64,000 nt of DNA from Brevibacillus composti (GTDB lineage: Bacteria; Bacillota; Bacilli; Brevibacillales; Brevibacillaceae): NCBI RefSeq assembly GCF_016406105.1, contig NZ_CP066308.1, forward strand, positions 3,211,501-3,275,500, written 5' to 3'. Shown here one piece after another: positions 25,490-34,109 of this stretch. Below the pieces are notes generated by a model. The model was not told the origin of the DNA. It was given only the letters and a program-made list of their open reading frames with translations, and ran no database searches. Both the position numbers and the translations under genes were made by a program. Positions within the stretch are counted from its first letter, which is position 1. Every line of letters starts with the position of its first letter.

Positions 25490-27412
25490 TCAAACCGGCC
25501 AGGGATGGGGCGACAAATATAGAATACTGCCTGAATCTCGACAATGATAGCCCCCCAGCCGCTCTACTTCCTGGGCAAACTGCGGGGAGCGGATGCATTC
25601 CAGCAGCTGCTCTCCTTCCCGGCTGCGGAAAAACGAGCCGCGCATCAACAGATCATACCGCTCTTCGGCGACAGGAATGAAATCCAGATTCATCGCCTTG
25701 GCCGCGGAGTAGATGCCCAGTCCGACATCTGCCGTACCGCCTGCTACCGCGGCAGCGACGCTCAAATGAGAGACGGCCTCGCGTGTATAGCCGTAGATCG
25801 CTTCCCTGTCGATGCCCTCCTGCCCCAGCAGGTAATCGAGCAAAAGCCGGGTCCCTGCGCCCCGCTGCCGATTGATGTAGGTGACGCCGGGCTGGGCCAA
25901 ATCCGCAACCGTCCTGATCCCCAGCGGATTGCCTTTTTTCACGATCCAGCCCTGCTGGCGGTAGACCAGCTGCACGAGCGCCACATCCTGGCCGCGAAGG
26001 TATTTCTCCACAAACGGCTGATTGTAGGTGCCGCTGCTCTCATCAAACAGATGGATGCCGGCGATATGGGCCTCGCCTTTTTGAATCGCCATGATTCCGC
26101 CCATGCTCCCGACGTGGGAAGAGACGAGGAAGCGGTCGGGACGGGACTTACGGAGCAGCATATCCAGCACGTCCATCGTCAGGTCATGGCTGCCGGTCGC
26201 CACGATCGTATGGTGAATCTGCTCCAGCGGGCGGTACAGTTCGATCTGAGCCGTCTCTCCCTGCTCGTAGCCCAGATGGCCGGGCGGGATGCGCAATAGG
26301 CCGTCCGCCCGAACCATCGACATCGTGACGCCCGCTGCGCGGGTCAGGGGATTGGCAATGTATTTTCCATCAATGCAGCCGACGGTCATGCGGATAAAAT
26401 CCTCTGCGCCCATGACGGAGACGATGCGCCTGCCGATGGTCGCTTCGATCCGCGGCCGCTCCGGCTCCATGCTTCCATAATAATGGTGAATGAGCGAACG
26501 GGCAAACCATTCCAGATTTAAGTAGGCGGAGACTGGGTAGCCCGGCAGGCCGATCACCGGCTTGCCCTCGACGATGCCGACGACCACCGGCTTGCCGGGG
26601 CGGGTCGCAACGCCGTGAGTGAGCACCTCTCCCAGCTCTTCCACCACGTGGACGGTAAAATCCTCCCGTCCCGCGGATGATCCGGCATTGAGGAGCACCA
26701 GGTCGGCCTCCTGCACGGCTTCCCGCAGCGCCTCGCGGATCAGGGCGTAGTCGTCCGCTACGATGCCGCGCAGGATCGGCTCTGCTCCCCACTCCCGCAA
26801 GTATGCGGCAAAGACGGTGCCGTTAAACTCGATAATCTCCCCTTCGGCCACATGCTCCGACGGCGGGATCAGCTCCGAACCGGTGGGAATGATGACGACC
26901 CTCGGCTTCCGGAAGACAGGCACGCTCACGATGCCTCCCGCCAGCAGCGCTCCCAGATCGACCGGACGCAGCTTGTGCCTCGCGGGGACGATGACCTCGC
27001 CGACGACGACATCCTCGCCGATCGGGCGAATATGCTGCCAGGGAGCTGCCGCCTCCAGGATTTCGATCGTCTCCTCGTCTACCTGATGCACATGCTCGAT
27101 CATGATCACGGCGTCAAACCCATCCGGGATCGGATCGCCCGTGTCTACCTCTATATAATCCTCGCCCCGCTTCAGATGAACCGGATGCTGCTCATGCGCC
27201 GCGTAGGTTTTCTCCGCTTTGACAGCGATGCCGTCCATCGCGGAAGCGTGGTAGTTGGGCATGGAGACTTTGGCGTAGATCGGCTCAGCCGTGACCCGAC
27301 CCAGGGCCTCGGCCGTGGGAATCACTTCGGTTTTGGGTGAAAAATGAACCCGCTGTTTGATTTTCTCCTGCGCTTCTCCGAGCGGGGTATCTTCCAAGTA
27401 GATTTTCCGCAT
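25490..27412 (-). CDS. MoeA fused to a periplasmic-binding-protein-like sensor domain
   Basis: Residues 1 to about 400 form a complete MoeA (molybdopterin molybdotransferase). MoeA motifs visible include MPNYHASAMDGIAVKA, MIEHVH, LRPVDLGALLAGG, VVIIPTGSELIP and GLPGYPVSAYLNLEWF. Residues from about 405 to 640 are a PBP_like domain (TGSHDLTMDVLDMLL, GEAHIAGIHLFDESSGTYN, YINRQRGAGTRLLLDYLL), as found in molybdate/tungstate-responsive regulators. The enzyme should insert metal into adenylylated pterin, and the added domain may bind or sense the oxyanion. It sits between moeA and moaA in one unit. ATG at 27412 follows AGGAGG. Confidence 0.92.
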   Translation of the reverse strand: MRKIYLEDTPLGEAQEKIKQRVHFSPKTEVIPTAEALGRVTAEPIYAKVSMPNYHASAMDGIAVKAEKTYAAHEQHPVHLKRGEDYIEVDTGDPIPDGFDAVIMIEHVHQVDEETIEILEAAAPWQHIRPIGEDVVVGEVIVPARHKLRPVDLGALLAGGIVSVPVFRKPRVVIIPTGSELIPPSEHVAEGEIIEFNGTVFAAYLREWGAEPILRGIVADDYALIREALREAVQEADLVLLNAGSSAGREDFTVHVVEELGEVLTHGVATRPGKPVVVGIVEGKPVIGLPGYPVSAYLNLEWFARSLIHHYYGSMEPERPRIEATIGRRIVSVMGAEDFIRMTVGCIDGKYIANPLTRAAGVTMSMVRADGLLRIPPGHLGYEQGETAQIELYRPLEQIHHTIVATGSHDLTMDVLDMLLRKSRPDRFLVSSHVGSMGGIMAIQKGEAHIAGIHLFDESSGTYNQPFVEKYLRGQDVALVQLVYRQQGWIVKKGNPLGIRTVADLAQPGVTYINRQRGAGTRLLLDYLLGQEGIDREAIYGYTREAVSHLSVAAAVAGGTADVGLGIYSAAKAMNLDFIPVAEERYDLLMRGSFFRSREGEQLLECIRSPQFAQEVERLGGYHCRDSGSILYLSPHPWPV

Positions 27413-27469
27413 GCTTTCCTCCTGCGAATGTTTTCTATCATGGGTGGTTGACAGGGGATTGGATGGCGT

Positions 27470-28702
27470 TTATTGGATCAGGTATACCTTCACCGTCTCG
27501 CCTTCCAGCACACCCTCTTTATTCTCGGGGATCTCCGCGATTCCCTCGCTCTCCACCAGCGTAGAGATCAACCCCGACTTGCCGAAGACGGGGATCGCCC
27601 ACAAGCCGTCTGCCCGCTCCTCCAGCTTGACCCGGATGTAGTCGGTCCGCCCTACTGCCGAAGCGACGTTGCGCGACAGCTTGGCAGACAGCCGCACATC
27701 CGTCTGGCGGGCGCGGACTCCCTGCAGTCTCTCCAATAGCGGAACTGCCAACAGCTGAAACATGATCTGCGCGGATACGGGGTGGCCGGGCAAGCCCATC
27801 ACCGGCTTGTCACCCGCCTTGGCGAGAATCGTCGGCTTGCCCGGCTTGGTGGCGACACCGTGCACGAGGACGCCGGGCTCTCCCAGTGACTGCATCACTT
27901 GCACCGTAAAATCTCTCGTGCCCACCGAACTGCCCCCGGACAGGATGAGAACATCCACTTGGTCAAACAGCTCCCGTGCCCTTGCGGCAAACAGCTCGTA
28001 ATCATCCCGGACGATGCCCCCCTGGATGACGATGGCGCCGTGCTGCCGGGCGATGGCGCCGACAGTCACGCTGTTGATATCCCGCACTTCACCGGGCGCC
28101 AGTTCTTTTTTCTCCGTCGGCACGACTTCATCGCCGGTGGAGAGGATCCCGATCGTGGGCCGGGGAAATACCTGCACCTCTGTTCTGCCGATGGCGGACA
28201 AGACGCCCAAATCCTGCGGACGCAGCCGGTGGCCGGCCGACATGACCAGTTCCCCGCGCTCCACATCATCCCCGGCGCGGATGACATTCTCGCCGGGCGC
28301 GACCTGCCGGTACACATTTAACAGCTCGCCGATCTCTTCGACATGCTCAATCATCACCACGCTGTCCGCGCCTGCCGGAAGCATGCCGCCCGTGGGAATG
28401 GCCTGAGCCTGTCCCTCCTTCAGTAGCACCTGTGCCGCCCGCCCCATTTCGATCCGACTGGTAATGTCCAGAAAGGCGGGCAAGGAATCGGAGGCCCCGT
28501 AGGTATCCTGCGCCCTCACGGCAAAGCCGTCTACGGTCGAACGGGCAAAATGGGGAACCTGCTCGCCGGAGATCACGTCTTCCGCCAGCACCATGCCGCA
28601 TGCCTCGGTGATCGGCAGCTTGATCGGAGGGCGGAAGGGATGGAATTGTTCGGCGATGATGGACAAGGTTTCAGAGACGGTTTTTACTTTGAAAAATTTC
28701 AT
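27470..28702 (-). CDS. moeA: Molybdopterin molybdotransferase (MoeA)
   Basis: The 410-residue stand-alone MoeA inserts molybdate or tungstate into the pterin dithiolene. Motifs include the substrate loop PHFARSTVDGFAVRAQDTYG, IPTGGMLPAGADSVVMIEHV, the MogA-like LILSGGSSVGTRDFT and GLPGHPVSAQIMFQ. It is about 57 bases upstream of the moeA-PBP fusion in the same unit, so two distinct MoeA proteins are made together. In Pyrococcus-type organisms duplicated MoeA proteins have been proposed to separate Mo and W; whether this applies here is inference. ATG at 28702 follows GGGAGG. Confidence 0.95.
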   Translation of the reverse strand: MKFFKVKTVSETLSIIAEQFHPFRPPIKLPITEACGMVLAEDVISGEQVPHFARSTVDGFAVRAQDTYGASDSLPAFLDITSRIEMGRAAQVLLKEGQAQAIPTGGMLPAGADSVVMIEHVEEIGELLNVYRQVAPGENVIRAGDDVERGELVMSAGHRLRPQDLGVLSAIGRTEVQVFPRPTIGILSTGDEVVPTEKKELAPGEVRDINSVTVGAIARQHGAIVIQGGIVRDDYELFAARARELFDQVDVLILSGGSSVGTRDFTVQVMQSLGEPGVLVHGVATKPGKPTILAKAGDKPVMGLPGHPVSAQIMFQLLAVPLLERLQGVRARQTDVRLSAKLSRNVASAVGRTDYIRVKLEERADGLWAIPVFGKSGLISTLVESEGIAEIPENKEGVLEGETVKVYLIQ

Positions 28703-28781
28703 GTCTGCCTCCCTCTTTTTCAGTATGCAGCTTGCTCACTACTTCGACTATAATAAGTAAGAAAAAGGAGAAAATTCCGAT

Positions 28782-29057
28782 ATGAGAGTAAAGGTATTTG
28801 CCAATTTCCGTGAAATCTGCGATGCCAAGTCGGTGGAAGTGCCTACGGATAACGGAAATCGGGTCATCGACATTCTTGAGACGCTGATCCGTATGTATCC
28901 TGCGTTGGAAGATGAGGTCTTCACACCGGAGCGAACACTCAAACCATTCGTACACGTCTTCCTCAACGGACGCAACGTCATTCACGCTGAGGGGCTGGAG
29001 ACAGAAGTGCAGGAAGATGATCAGTTTGCGCTGTTCCCTCCTGTGGCAGGAGGCTGA
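28782..29057 (+). CDS. moaD: MoaD/ThiS-like sulfur carrier protein
   Basis: The 91-residue ubiquitin-fold protein ends in VAGG, the double glycine that is adenylylated by an E1-like enzyme and then carries the thiocarboxylate sulfur for the pterin dithiolene. The start MRVKVFANFREICD and the C-terminal EDDQFALFPPVAGG are typical of MoaD. ATG at 28782 follows AAAGGAG, with a TATAAT-type -10 just before it. It is divergent from moeA and one base ahead of the next small gene. No moaE is present here. Confidence 0.92.
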   Translation: MRVKVFANFREICDAKSVEVPTDNGNRVIDILETLIRMYPALEDEVFTPERTLKPFVHVFLNGRNVIHAEGLETEVQEDDQFALFPPVAGG

Positions 29058-29058
29058 C

Positions 29059-29367
29059 ATGATCGAAGAAACACTGGAGCTGCGCGGCATTCCCCTCTCC
29101 CATCTGGTCACGTATCTCATCGAGTGCGGCGGCGCGCCTCCTGGAGATGCTGCCGTAGATCGGGCCGGTAAAGCGCTCAGCGATACGCTCCCTCTCACCA
29201 TCAGAGGCGAGGGCTGGGAGGCGGACGTGCTGCGGGAGGAGACAGTCAGCATCACCTCCCGCTTTCACGTCCAGGCTGTGTTTATCCGCTTTCGGGCGGA
29301 AGAAGAGGAGCGCCTGGCCCCCGTGCTCAAGCAATTTCGCGTAAAAGTGCTTCGCGTCGGAGGCTGA
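29059..29367 (+). CDS. Unknown 102-residue protein with a C-terminal Gly-Gly
   Basis: ATG at 29059 lies one base after the moaD stop and within reach of its own AGGAGG, so the pair is coupled. The protein begins MIEETLELRGIPLSHLVTYL and has mixed alpha/beta character. It ends KVLRVGG, again with a terminal Gly-Gly as in ubiquitin-like carriers. I do not recognise the family. Its place between moaD and the AOR gene suggests a role in pterin sulfuration or AOR maturation. The GG ending could also be chance. Confidence 0.75.
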   Translation: MIEETLELRGIPLSHLVTYLIECGGAPPGDAAVDRAGKALSDTLPLTIRGEGWEADVLREETVSITSRFHVQAVFIRFRAEEEERLAPVLKQFRVKVLRVGG

Positions 29368-29421
29368 CCGCCCGCAGCCACTCTGCCGGTAAACGATCGA
29401 AACAAGAAGCAAAAGAGCGGG

Positions 29422-29452
29422 AAAAAGGTGGATGAGGTCTCCACCTTTTTTT
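29422..29452. terminator. Terminator between the moaD unit and the AOR gene
   Basis: GGTGGA pairs with TCCACC around a 7-base loop, with AAAAA before and TTTTTTT after. It can serve both the plus-strand moaD pair and the converging AOR gene. Confidence 0.8.
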
Positions 29453-29461
29453 CGTTGGCAT

Positions 29462-31270
29462 TTACGCGATGCCGAGCTCTTTCAGTTTTTCCTCCGGCAC
29501 GACGCCATCTACCCAGCCGCGCACCTGGTAATATTCATCCAGCATGATATCCATCCGGCTGACGTGTCCAGCGCTGTTGCCGGTCGCCGCCTCTTCCGTA
29601 AAGCGCTTCGGCAGGTAGTCGTCTTCCCGCTTGTCAAAGCCAGCCAGATTGTTGTAGTGGCGCTCCAGATTGTAGATGCGCTCGCCGATTTTCATGACGT
29701 CATCGGCTGTAACCGGCACGCCCGTCATGGCGGAATACTGCTCCGCGTAGTTCTCGGCGTTTTCCGAGAAGGAGGAGAATTTGCAGATATTCATCGAATC
29801 GGAGAACGCCAAGAGGTCTTGGAATACCTTCAGCAGCTCGCCTTTTCCTTCTGGCTGCAGGCGGTCGGTCGGCATCGGAATGCCCGCGATCTCGCTCGCG
29901 ACCGTATAGCCGCGCAAATGGCAGGCTCCCCGGTTGCTGGTGGCATAGCCCAGCCCGATGCCTTGGATGCCGCGCGGATCGTAGGCCGGAATCGCTTGCC
30001 CCTTGACGACCATGGCCAGATTTTCGTCGCCGAAATACTTGGCCGCGCGCGCTGTTCCCTCGGCGAGAACATCGCCGATGCCCCGGCGGAAGACGAGCAT
30101 CTCGGTCAGTTCGATCATCCGGTCGGCATCGCCCCAATCGATCCGCTCCTCGGTCAAGCCGCGCTCATAGGCCTCCATCATACAGGAGAGCGTATTTCCG
30201 AGCTCGATCGTATCCATCCCGTGCTCGTTGCAGAGATTGATGATGTAGGAGATGGCCGCCGCATCACCCAGTCCGCAGTTTGCCCCGAGCGCCCAGCCGG
30301 ACTCGTACTCAAAACTTTCGACGCGGGTCTTGTACTTGCCTTCCTTCACTTCCACTTCCTTTTTGCAGGCTACCGGACAAGCGTGGCAGGTGTTGTCCGC
30401 AACCAGCAGAGTGGCATTGACCGTCTCGCCGCTGTGGCCCTCGGCTCCCTCCCAGTGCGAGAACTTGGAGTTCATCGCGGGAAGTGCGCCCACTTCGTTG
30501 ATGATATTGGTGAGGACGTTGGTGCCGTAGACAGAGAGGCCGCCTTTTTTCGGTGCCGTCAGGCCGCCTTCCATAATCGCCTTGAGCGCTTTCTGGTTGG
30601 CTTGTTTATACTCTTCATCCTGCGCTGGCGTCGGCATGTTCCCTTTTTGCGCCGCCTTGATTACGATCGCTTTCAGCTTTTTGCTGCCTGCGACCGCCCC
30701 AGTGCCGCCCCGGCCGGCAGCCCGGTCATTCTCGTTCATAAAGCCCGCGTAGCGAATCAGATTTTCTCCCGCTTGTCCGATGCAGATCACACTCAGGTCT
30801 TCTTTGCCGTAGCGCTCCTGCATGGCTTTGACCGTCGCGCGGGTACCCTGTCCCCAGAGGTCGCTGGCGTCACGCAACTCGCCCTGGCCGTTTTCGATGT
30901 AGAGGTAAACCGGGCGATCGCTCTTTCCTTTGATAATGACGTTGTCGATGCCGGCCCACTTCAGCCGCGCTGCCGACCATCCGCCCATGTGCGAGTCCGT
31001 CACGGTGTTGGTCAGCGGAGATTTGGTCACCATGCAGAGGCGGCCGCTCATCGCCGAACGGGAGCCCGTCACCGGTCCCGTCATGACACAGAGGATGTTC
31101 TCTTCGGAAAACGGTTCCACCTGCGGCCCGTTGTCGTAGACGTATTTCACTCCCAGCCCGCGGCCGCCGATATACTTCTTGGCCAATTCCTCATTGATTT
31201 CCCGATAATCAACGGCTCCGGAGGAGAGATCGACCAAAATTTCGCGGTTTTTAAAACCTCCCAGGTTCAT
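29462..31270 (-). CDS. aor: Tungsten-dependent aldehyde:ferredoxin oxidoreductase
   Basis: The 602-residue enzyme oxidises aldehydes to acids with ferredoxin or another acceptor. The N-terminal AOR domain shows YIGGRGLGVKYVYD, TGPVTGSRSAMSGRL and the pterin-contact region GENLIRYAGFMNENDRAAGR. The [4Fe-4S] ligands are NTCHACPVACKKEVE plus a Cys near residue 510 (MNICKFSSF). A GYATSNRGACHLRGYT segment matches the second pterin-binding motif. Length is normal. ATG at 31270 follows AAGGGGGAC; an upstream ATG at 31294 has no binding site. Neighbours supply W uptake and cofactor synthesis. Confidence 0.95.
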   Translation of the reverse strand: MNLGGFKNREILVDLSSGAVDYREINEELAKKYIGGRGLGVKYVYDNGPQVEPFSEENILCVMTGPVTGSRSAMSGRLCMVTKSPLTNTVTDSHMGGWSAARLKWAGIDNVIIKGKSDRPVYLYIENGQGELRDASDLWGQGTRATVKAMQERYGKEDLSVICIGQAGENLIRYAGFMNENDRAAGRGGTGAVAGSKKLKAIVIKAAQKGNMPTPAQDEEYKQANQKALKAIMEGGLTAPKKGGLSVYGTNVLTNIINEVGALPAMNSKFSHWEGAEGHSGETVNATLLVADNTCHACPVACKKEVEVKEGKYKTRVESFEYESGWALGANCGLGDAAAISYIINLCNEHGMDTIELGNTLSCMMEAYERGLTEERIDWGDADRMIELTEMLVFRRGIGDVLAEGTARAAKYFGDENLAMVVKGQAIPAYDPRGIQGIGLGYATSNRGACHLRGYTVASEIAGIPMPTDRLQPEGKGELLKVFQDLLAFSDSMNICKFSSFSENAENYAEQYSAMTGVPVTADDVMKIGERIYNLERHYNNLAGFDKREDDYLPKRFTEEAATGNSAGHVSRMDIMLDEYYQVRGWVDGVVPEEKLKELGIA

Positions 31271-31292
31271 CGCGTACGTCCCCCTTTTTCCC

Positions 31293-31315
31293 ATATTGTT
31301 GAATTCAAACAATAT
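31293..31315. promoter_or_regulatory. Palindrome upstream of the AOR gene
   Basis: ATATTGTT at 31293-31300 and AACAATAT at 31308-31315 are perfect inverted arms around a 7-base centre that contains GAATTC. The site lies 23 bases before the AOR start, where a repressor could block transcription or translation. The binding protein is unknown. Confidence 0.5.
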
Positions 31316-31450
31316 TCACCTAGTTCGACTTTTATGTGGGATCTCCTCCCGCTAGACCTGCAATGCATCGGCAAAATTATAAATTTTTCGATTATTTTTT
31401 CGGTCGAATCTCTTGCCAATCGAATCCTTCCTCAAGTATGTTAGTTTTAA

Positions 31451-31500
31451 CCAAATCATGCCAAACGATTCCCAACAAAACCAAACGAAACCAAATTATG
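31451..31500. repeat. Five-unit 10-bp phased repeat (CCAAAnnATn) upstream of the regulator
   Basis: Five consecutive 10-bp units start at 31451, 31461, 31471, 31481 and 31491. Units 1 and 5 (CCAAATCATG, CCAAATTATG) and units 2 and 4 (CCAAACGATT, CCAAACGAAA) are closest; unit 3 is the most diverged (CCCAACAAAA). The spacing of one helical turn places equivalent bases on one face of DNA. It sits 21 bases before the regulator start, in the AOR/regulator divergent gap, and is a candidate operator. Confidence 0.6.
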
Positions 31501-31521
31501 CGGATGAAAAGGGGGGGTGTC

Positions 31522-32451
31522 ATGGAAAGGGCGTACCTGACACCGGAGGAGGTCGCTTCGGTATTAAAACTGTCCAAGTACACGGTCTATGAAATGATCA
31601 AGCGAAAGGAGCTGCCCGCAGCTAAAATTGGACGAGCCCTCCGCATTCTTCGCGCCGATCTGGACCAATTCATGCGCCAGCACAAATCGACGCAAGATGT
31701 TTCGGCTCCGATTCGCAGCGGCGCCGTCCCGCCTGACAGCGGGAAAACGCAGCTGGAAATCTACTTTGCCGGCAGCCATGATCTTTCGCTCGACCTGCTC
31801 AGCCGGGCCCTGGGAAAGCGGGGGATCACGCTGTTTCCGGCCTATTCCGGAAGCATGGACGGACTGATCGAGCTGTACAAGGGGCGGGTCGATATGGCGG
31901 GCTGTCATCTGCTGGATCAGATGACGGGCGAGTACAATCTGCCGTATATCCGTTCGATGCTGCCCAATGAGCAAGTGGCTGTCGTCAATCTGGTCAGCCG
32001 TTGGCAGGGCTTTATCGTGCCGACGGGCAATCCGCGGCTGATTACCAGCTGGGAGGAGTTCCTGTCGGGCCGGCATCGCATCGTCAATCGTCAGCGCGGC
32101 TCGGGGACGCGGGTCTTGCTCGACTTCAAGCTCCGGCAAGCGGGCCTCTCTGCCGAGAGCATTCCCGGCTACGAGCGAGAGGTGAGCACCCATTACGAGC
32201 TCGCCTCGGCCGTGCTGCGCGGAGAAGCCGACGCCGCGCTGGGGATCGAGAGCGCCGCCAGAGGGCTGGGGCTAGATTTTTACCCGGTGCAGGAGGAGCG
32301 CTACGATCTGGTGATCCCGGCCAGACTGCTAAACCAGGAGCGCTTTCGCGTATTTCTGGAGGTGCTCCGCGATCCGGCTTTCAAGCAGCAAGTAGTGGCT
32401 CTCGGCGGCTACGGGATCGCTTCCACCGGAAAAATCATCGACCGCACGTGA
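31522..32451 (+). CDS. HTH regulator with PBP-like sensor domain (probable tungstate/molybdate-responsive)
   Basis: The 309-residue protein has an excisionase-type helix-turn-helix at residues 1-55 (YLTPEEVASVLKLSKYTVYE, then KIGRALRILRADLDQFM). A PBP_like domain follows at about 80-309 (AGSHDLSLDLLSRALGKRG, VNRQRGSGTRVLLDFKLRQ, LGIESAARGLGLDFYPVQEE). The sensor domain closely resembles the C-terminal domain of the moeA fusion in this island. Such proteins are thought to respond to molybdate or tungstate. ATG at 31522 follows AAGGGGGGG. It directly precedes tupABC and probably controls it and the AOR. Confidence 0.88.
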   Translation: MERAYLTPEEVASVLKLSKYTVYEMIKRKELPAAKIGRALRILRADLDQFMRQHKSTQDVSAPIRSGAVPPDSGKTQLEIYFAGSHDLSLDLLSRALGKRGITLFPAYSGSMDGLIELYKGRVDMAGCHLLDQMTGEYNLPYIRSMLPNEQVAVVNLVSRWQGFIVPTGNPRLITSWEEFLSGRHRIVNRQRGSGTRVLLDFKLRQAGLSAESIPGYEREVSTHYELASAVLRGEADAALGIESAARGLGLDFYPVQEERYDLVIPARLLNQERFRVFLEVLRDPAFKQQVVALGGYGIASTGKIIDRT

Positions 32452-32491
32452 GGATATTCTTTTCAAGCTGATTTCAAAGGAGATGAGTGAG

Positions 32492-33427
32492 ATGCATCGC
32501 AACCGTTCCCTGTTTACCTGTATGGTGATTCTCTTGAGCTTGTTTCTCGCCGCCTGTTCGACGGCATCGGTCGGCCCCGCAGCCACCTCCCCCTCCGCTC
32601 AGGGCAACGCACCCCAGTCTGCTGCTGCGGGAGAGGCGCCGCCGACAGGTGACGCCAATCCATCCGCGCAAACCGGCGCGAACGCATCATCAGCCGGCCA
32701 GGAGATCGTCCTGGCGACCACGACCAGCACGCAGGACTCCGGCTTGCTGGATGCCCTGCTGCCGCATTTTGAGCAAAGTACCGGGATCAAGGTAAAAGTG
32801 ATTGCGGTCGGCACCGGCCAGGCAATCAAACTGGGAGAAGACGGCAATGCGGATGTCGTCCTCGTCCATTCGCGCAAGGCGGAAGACGAATTCGTCTCCA
32901 AAGGCTTCGGGATCAATGCCCACGATGTCATGTACAACCAGTTTTACATCGTCGGTCCCGAGCAGGATCCGGCGGGAGTCAAATCCGCCAAAAAAGCTGC
33001 CGAGGCCTTCGCCGCCATCGCTCGGAGCCAGGCGCTGTTCATCTCTCGCGGCGACGATTCCGGCACGGACAAAAAAGAGAAGAGCATCTGGAAAGAGGCG
33101 GGGATCACGCCTGAGGGCGACTGGTATCTCTCCTCGGGCCAGGGAATGGGCGCTACCCTGCAAATGGCGGATGAAAAAGGCGCCTATACCCTGACGGATG
33201 AAGCCACCTTTCTGTCGCGGAAAATGAATCTGCAGGTCCTCATGCAGGGGGACCAATCGCTTTTGAACCCGTACGGCATCATCCAGGTCAAATCGACGGC
33301 AAAGCCGGCAGAAGCGGAAAAGCTGATCCAGTTCTTCGTCGGAGCGGAGGGGCAGAAACGAATCGGCGAGTTTGGCGTGGACAAATACGGCAAAGGGCTG
33401 TTTGTCCCTGCGGCACAGAAGCGCTAG
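32492..33427 (+). CDS. tupA: Tungstate ABC transporter substrate-binding lipoprotein
   Basis: The 311-residue lipoprotein has a signal sequence ending LFLAAC (Cys at about 21) and a Ser/Ala/Pro-rich linker. The binding domain starts VLATTTSTQDSGLLDALL; TTTSTQDSG is the signature of TupA oxyanion-binding proteins with strong preference for tungstate. Further motifs are GTGQAIKLGEDGNADVVLVH and FISRGDDSGTDKKEKSIW. ATG at 32492 is 9 bases after AAGGAG; an ATG at 32483 is too close to that site. Confidence 0.95.
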   Translation: MHRNRSLFTCMVILLSLFLAACSTASVGPAATSPSAQGNAPQSAAAGEAPPTGDANPSAQTGANASSAGQEIVLATTTSTQDSGLLDALLPHFEQSTGIKVKVIAVGTGQAIKLGEDGNADVVLVHSRKAEDEFVSKGFGINAHDVMYNQFYIVGPEQDPAGVKSAKKAAEAFAAIARSQALFISRGDDSGTDKKEKSIWKEAGITPEGDWYLSSGQGMGATLQMADEKGAYTLTDEATFLSRKMNLQVLMQGDQSLLNPYGIIQVKSTAKPAEAEKLIQFFVGAEGQKRIGEFGVDKYGKGLFVPAAQKR

Positions 33428-33439
33428 GAGCCCCGCCGC

Positions 33440-34105
33440 ATGCATATGACTCCTGAGGTATGGGAGATCATCTGGCTCTCCCTGAAGGTGACGACTACTG
33501 CCATCCTGCTCGGCGCGTGCGCGGGCATCCCTCTGGGTGCCTTTCTCGGCCTGTATTCTTTCCCGGGAAAACGTCTCGCCGTCATCCTGATCTACACCTG
33601 CATGGGACTGCCTCCGGTACTGGTAGGCGTACTCGTCTACCTGCTGCTCTCCCGCTACGGCCCGCTCGGCTCCCTCGGCCTTCTGTTCACCCCGGAGGCG
33701 ATGGTCATCGCTCAGTTCGTGCTGGTCACTCCCATCCTCGCCGGCCTGACCATGTCGGCTGTCCATTCCAAGGAGCGAGCATACTGGGAAACAGCCAAGA
33801 GCCTCGGGGCCAGCCCCTGGCAGCTGGTCGCCACGATCATCCGCGAAGCGCGCAAAGGCATCTGGGCGGGAGTGGCGGCCGCCTATGGACGAGCGATCTC
33901 CGAAGTGGGCGCCGTGATGCTGGTGGGGGGAAATATCGAGCATCACACCCGCGTCATGACGACCGCGATCATTCTGGAGACGAGAATGGGCAACTTCAGT
34001 GCCGGACTGCAGCTCGGCCTGGTGCTCTTGTTGATCAGCTTTTTGTTTAACAGCTTCCTCGTCTCGGGAGTGCTCCAACAATTAAAAAACAACGGGCGGA
34101 GATGA
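33440..34105 (+). CDS. tupB: Tungstate ABC transporter permease
   Basis: The 221-residue membrane protein has about five to six helices and the binding-protein-dependent permease fold. The coupling loop is visible at YWETAKSLGASPWQLVATII (about 114-133), the EAA motif that contacts the ATPase. It pairs with TupA and TupC to import tungstate. ATG at 33440 follows AGGAG and lies 12 bases after tupA; the stop is 4 bases before tupC. Confidence 0.94.
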   Translation: MHMTPEVWEIIWLSLKVTTTAILLGACAGIPLGAFLGLYSFPGKRLAVILIYTCMGLPPVLVGVLVYLLLSRYGPLGSLGLLFTPEAMVIAQFVLVTPILAGLTMSAVHSKERAYWETAKSLGASPWQLVATIIREARKGIWAGVAAAYGRAISEVGAVMLVGGNIEHHTRVMTTAIILETRMGNFSAGLQLGLVLLLISFLFNSFLVSGVLQQLKNNGRR

Positions 34106-34109
34106 CGAC

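Noticed and set aside
25490-28702. Two adjacent moeA genes as an assembly duplication
   Set aside because: The MoeA parts differ throughout in sequence and only one carries the extra sensor domain, so these are diverged paralogs.
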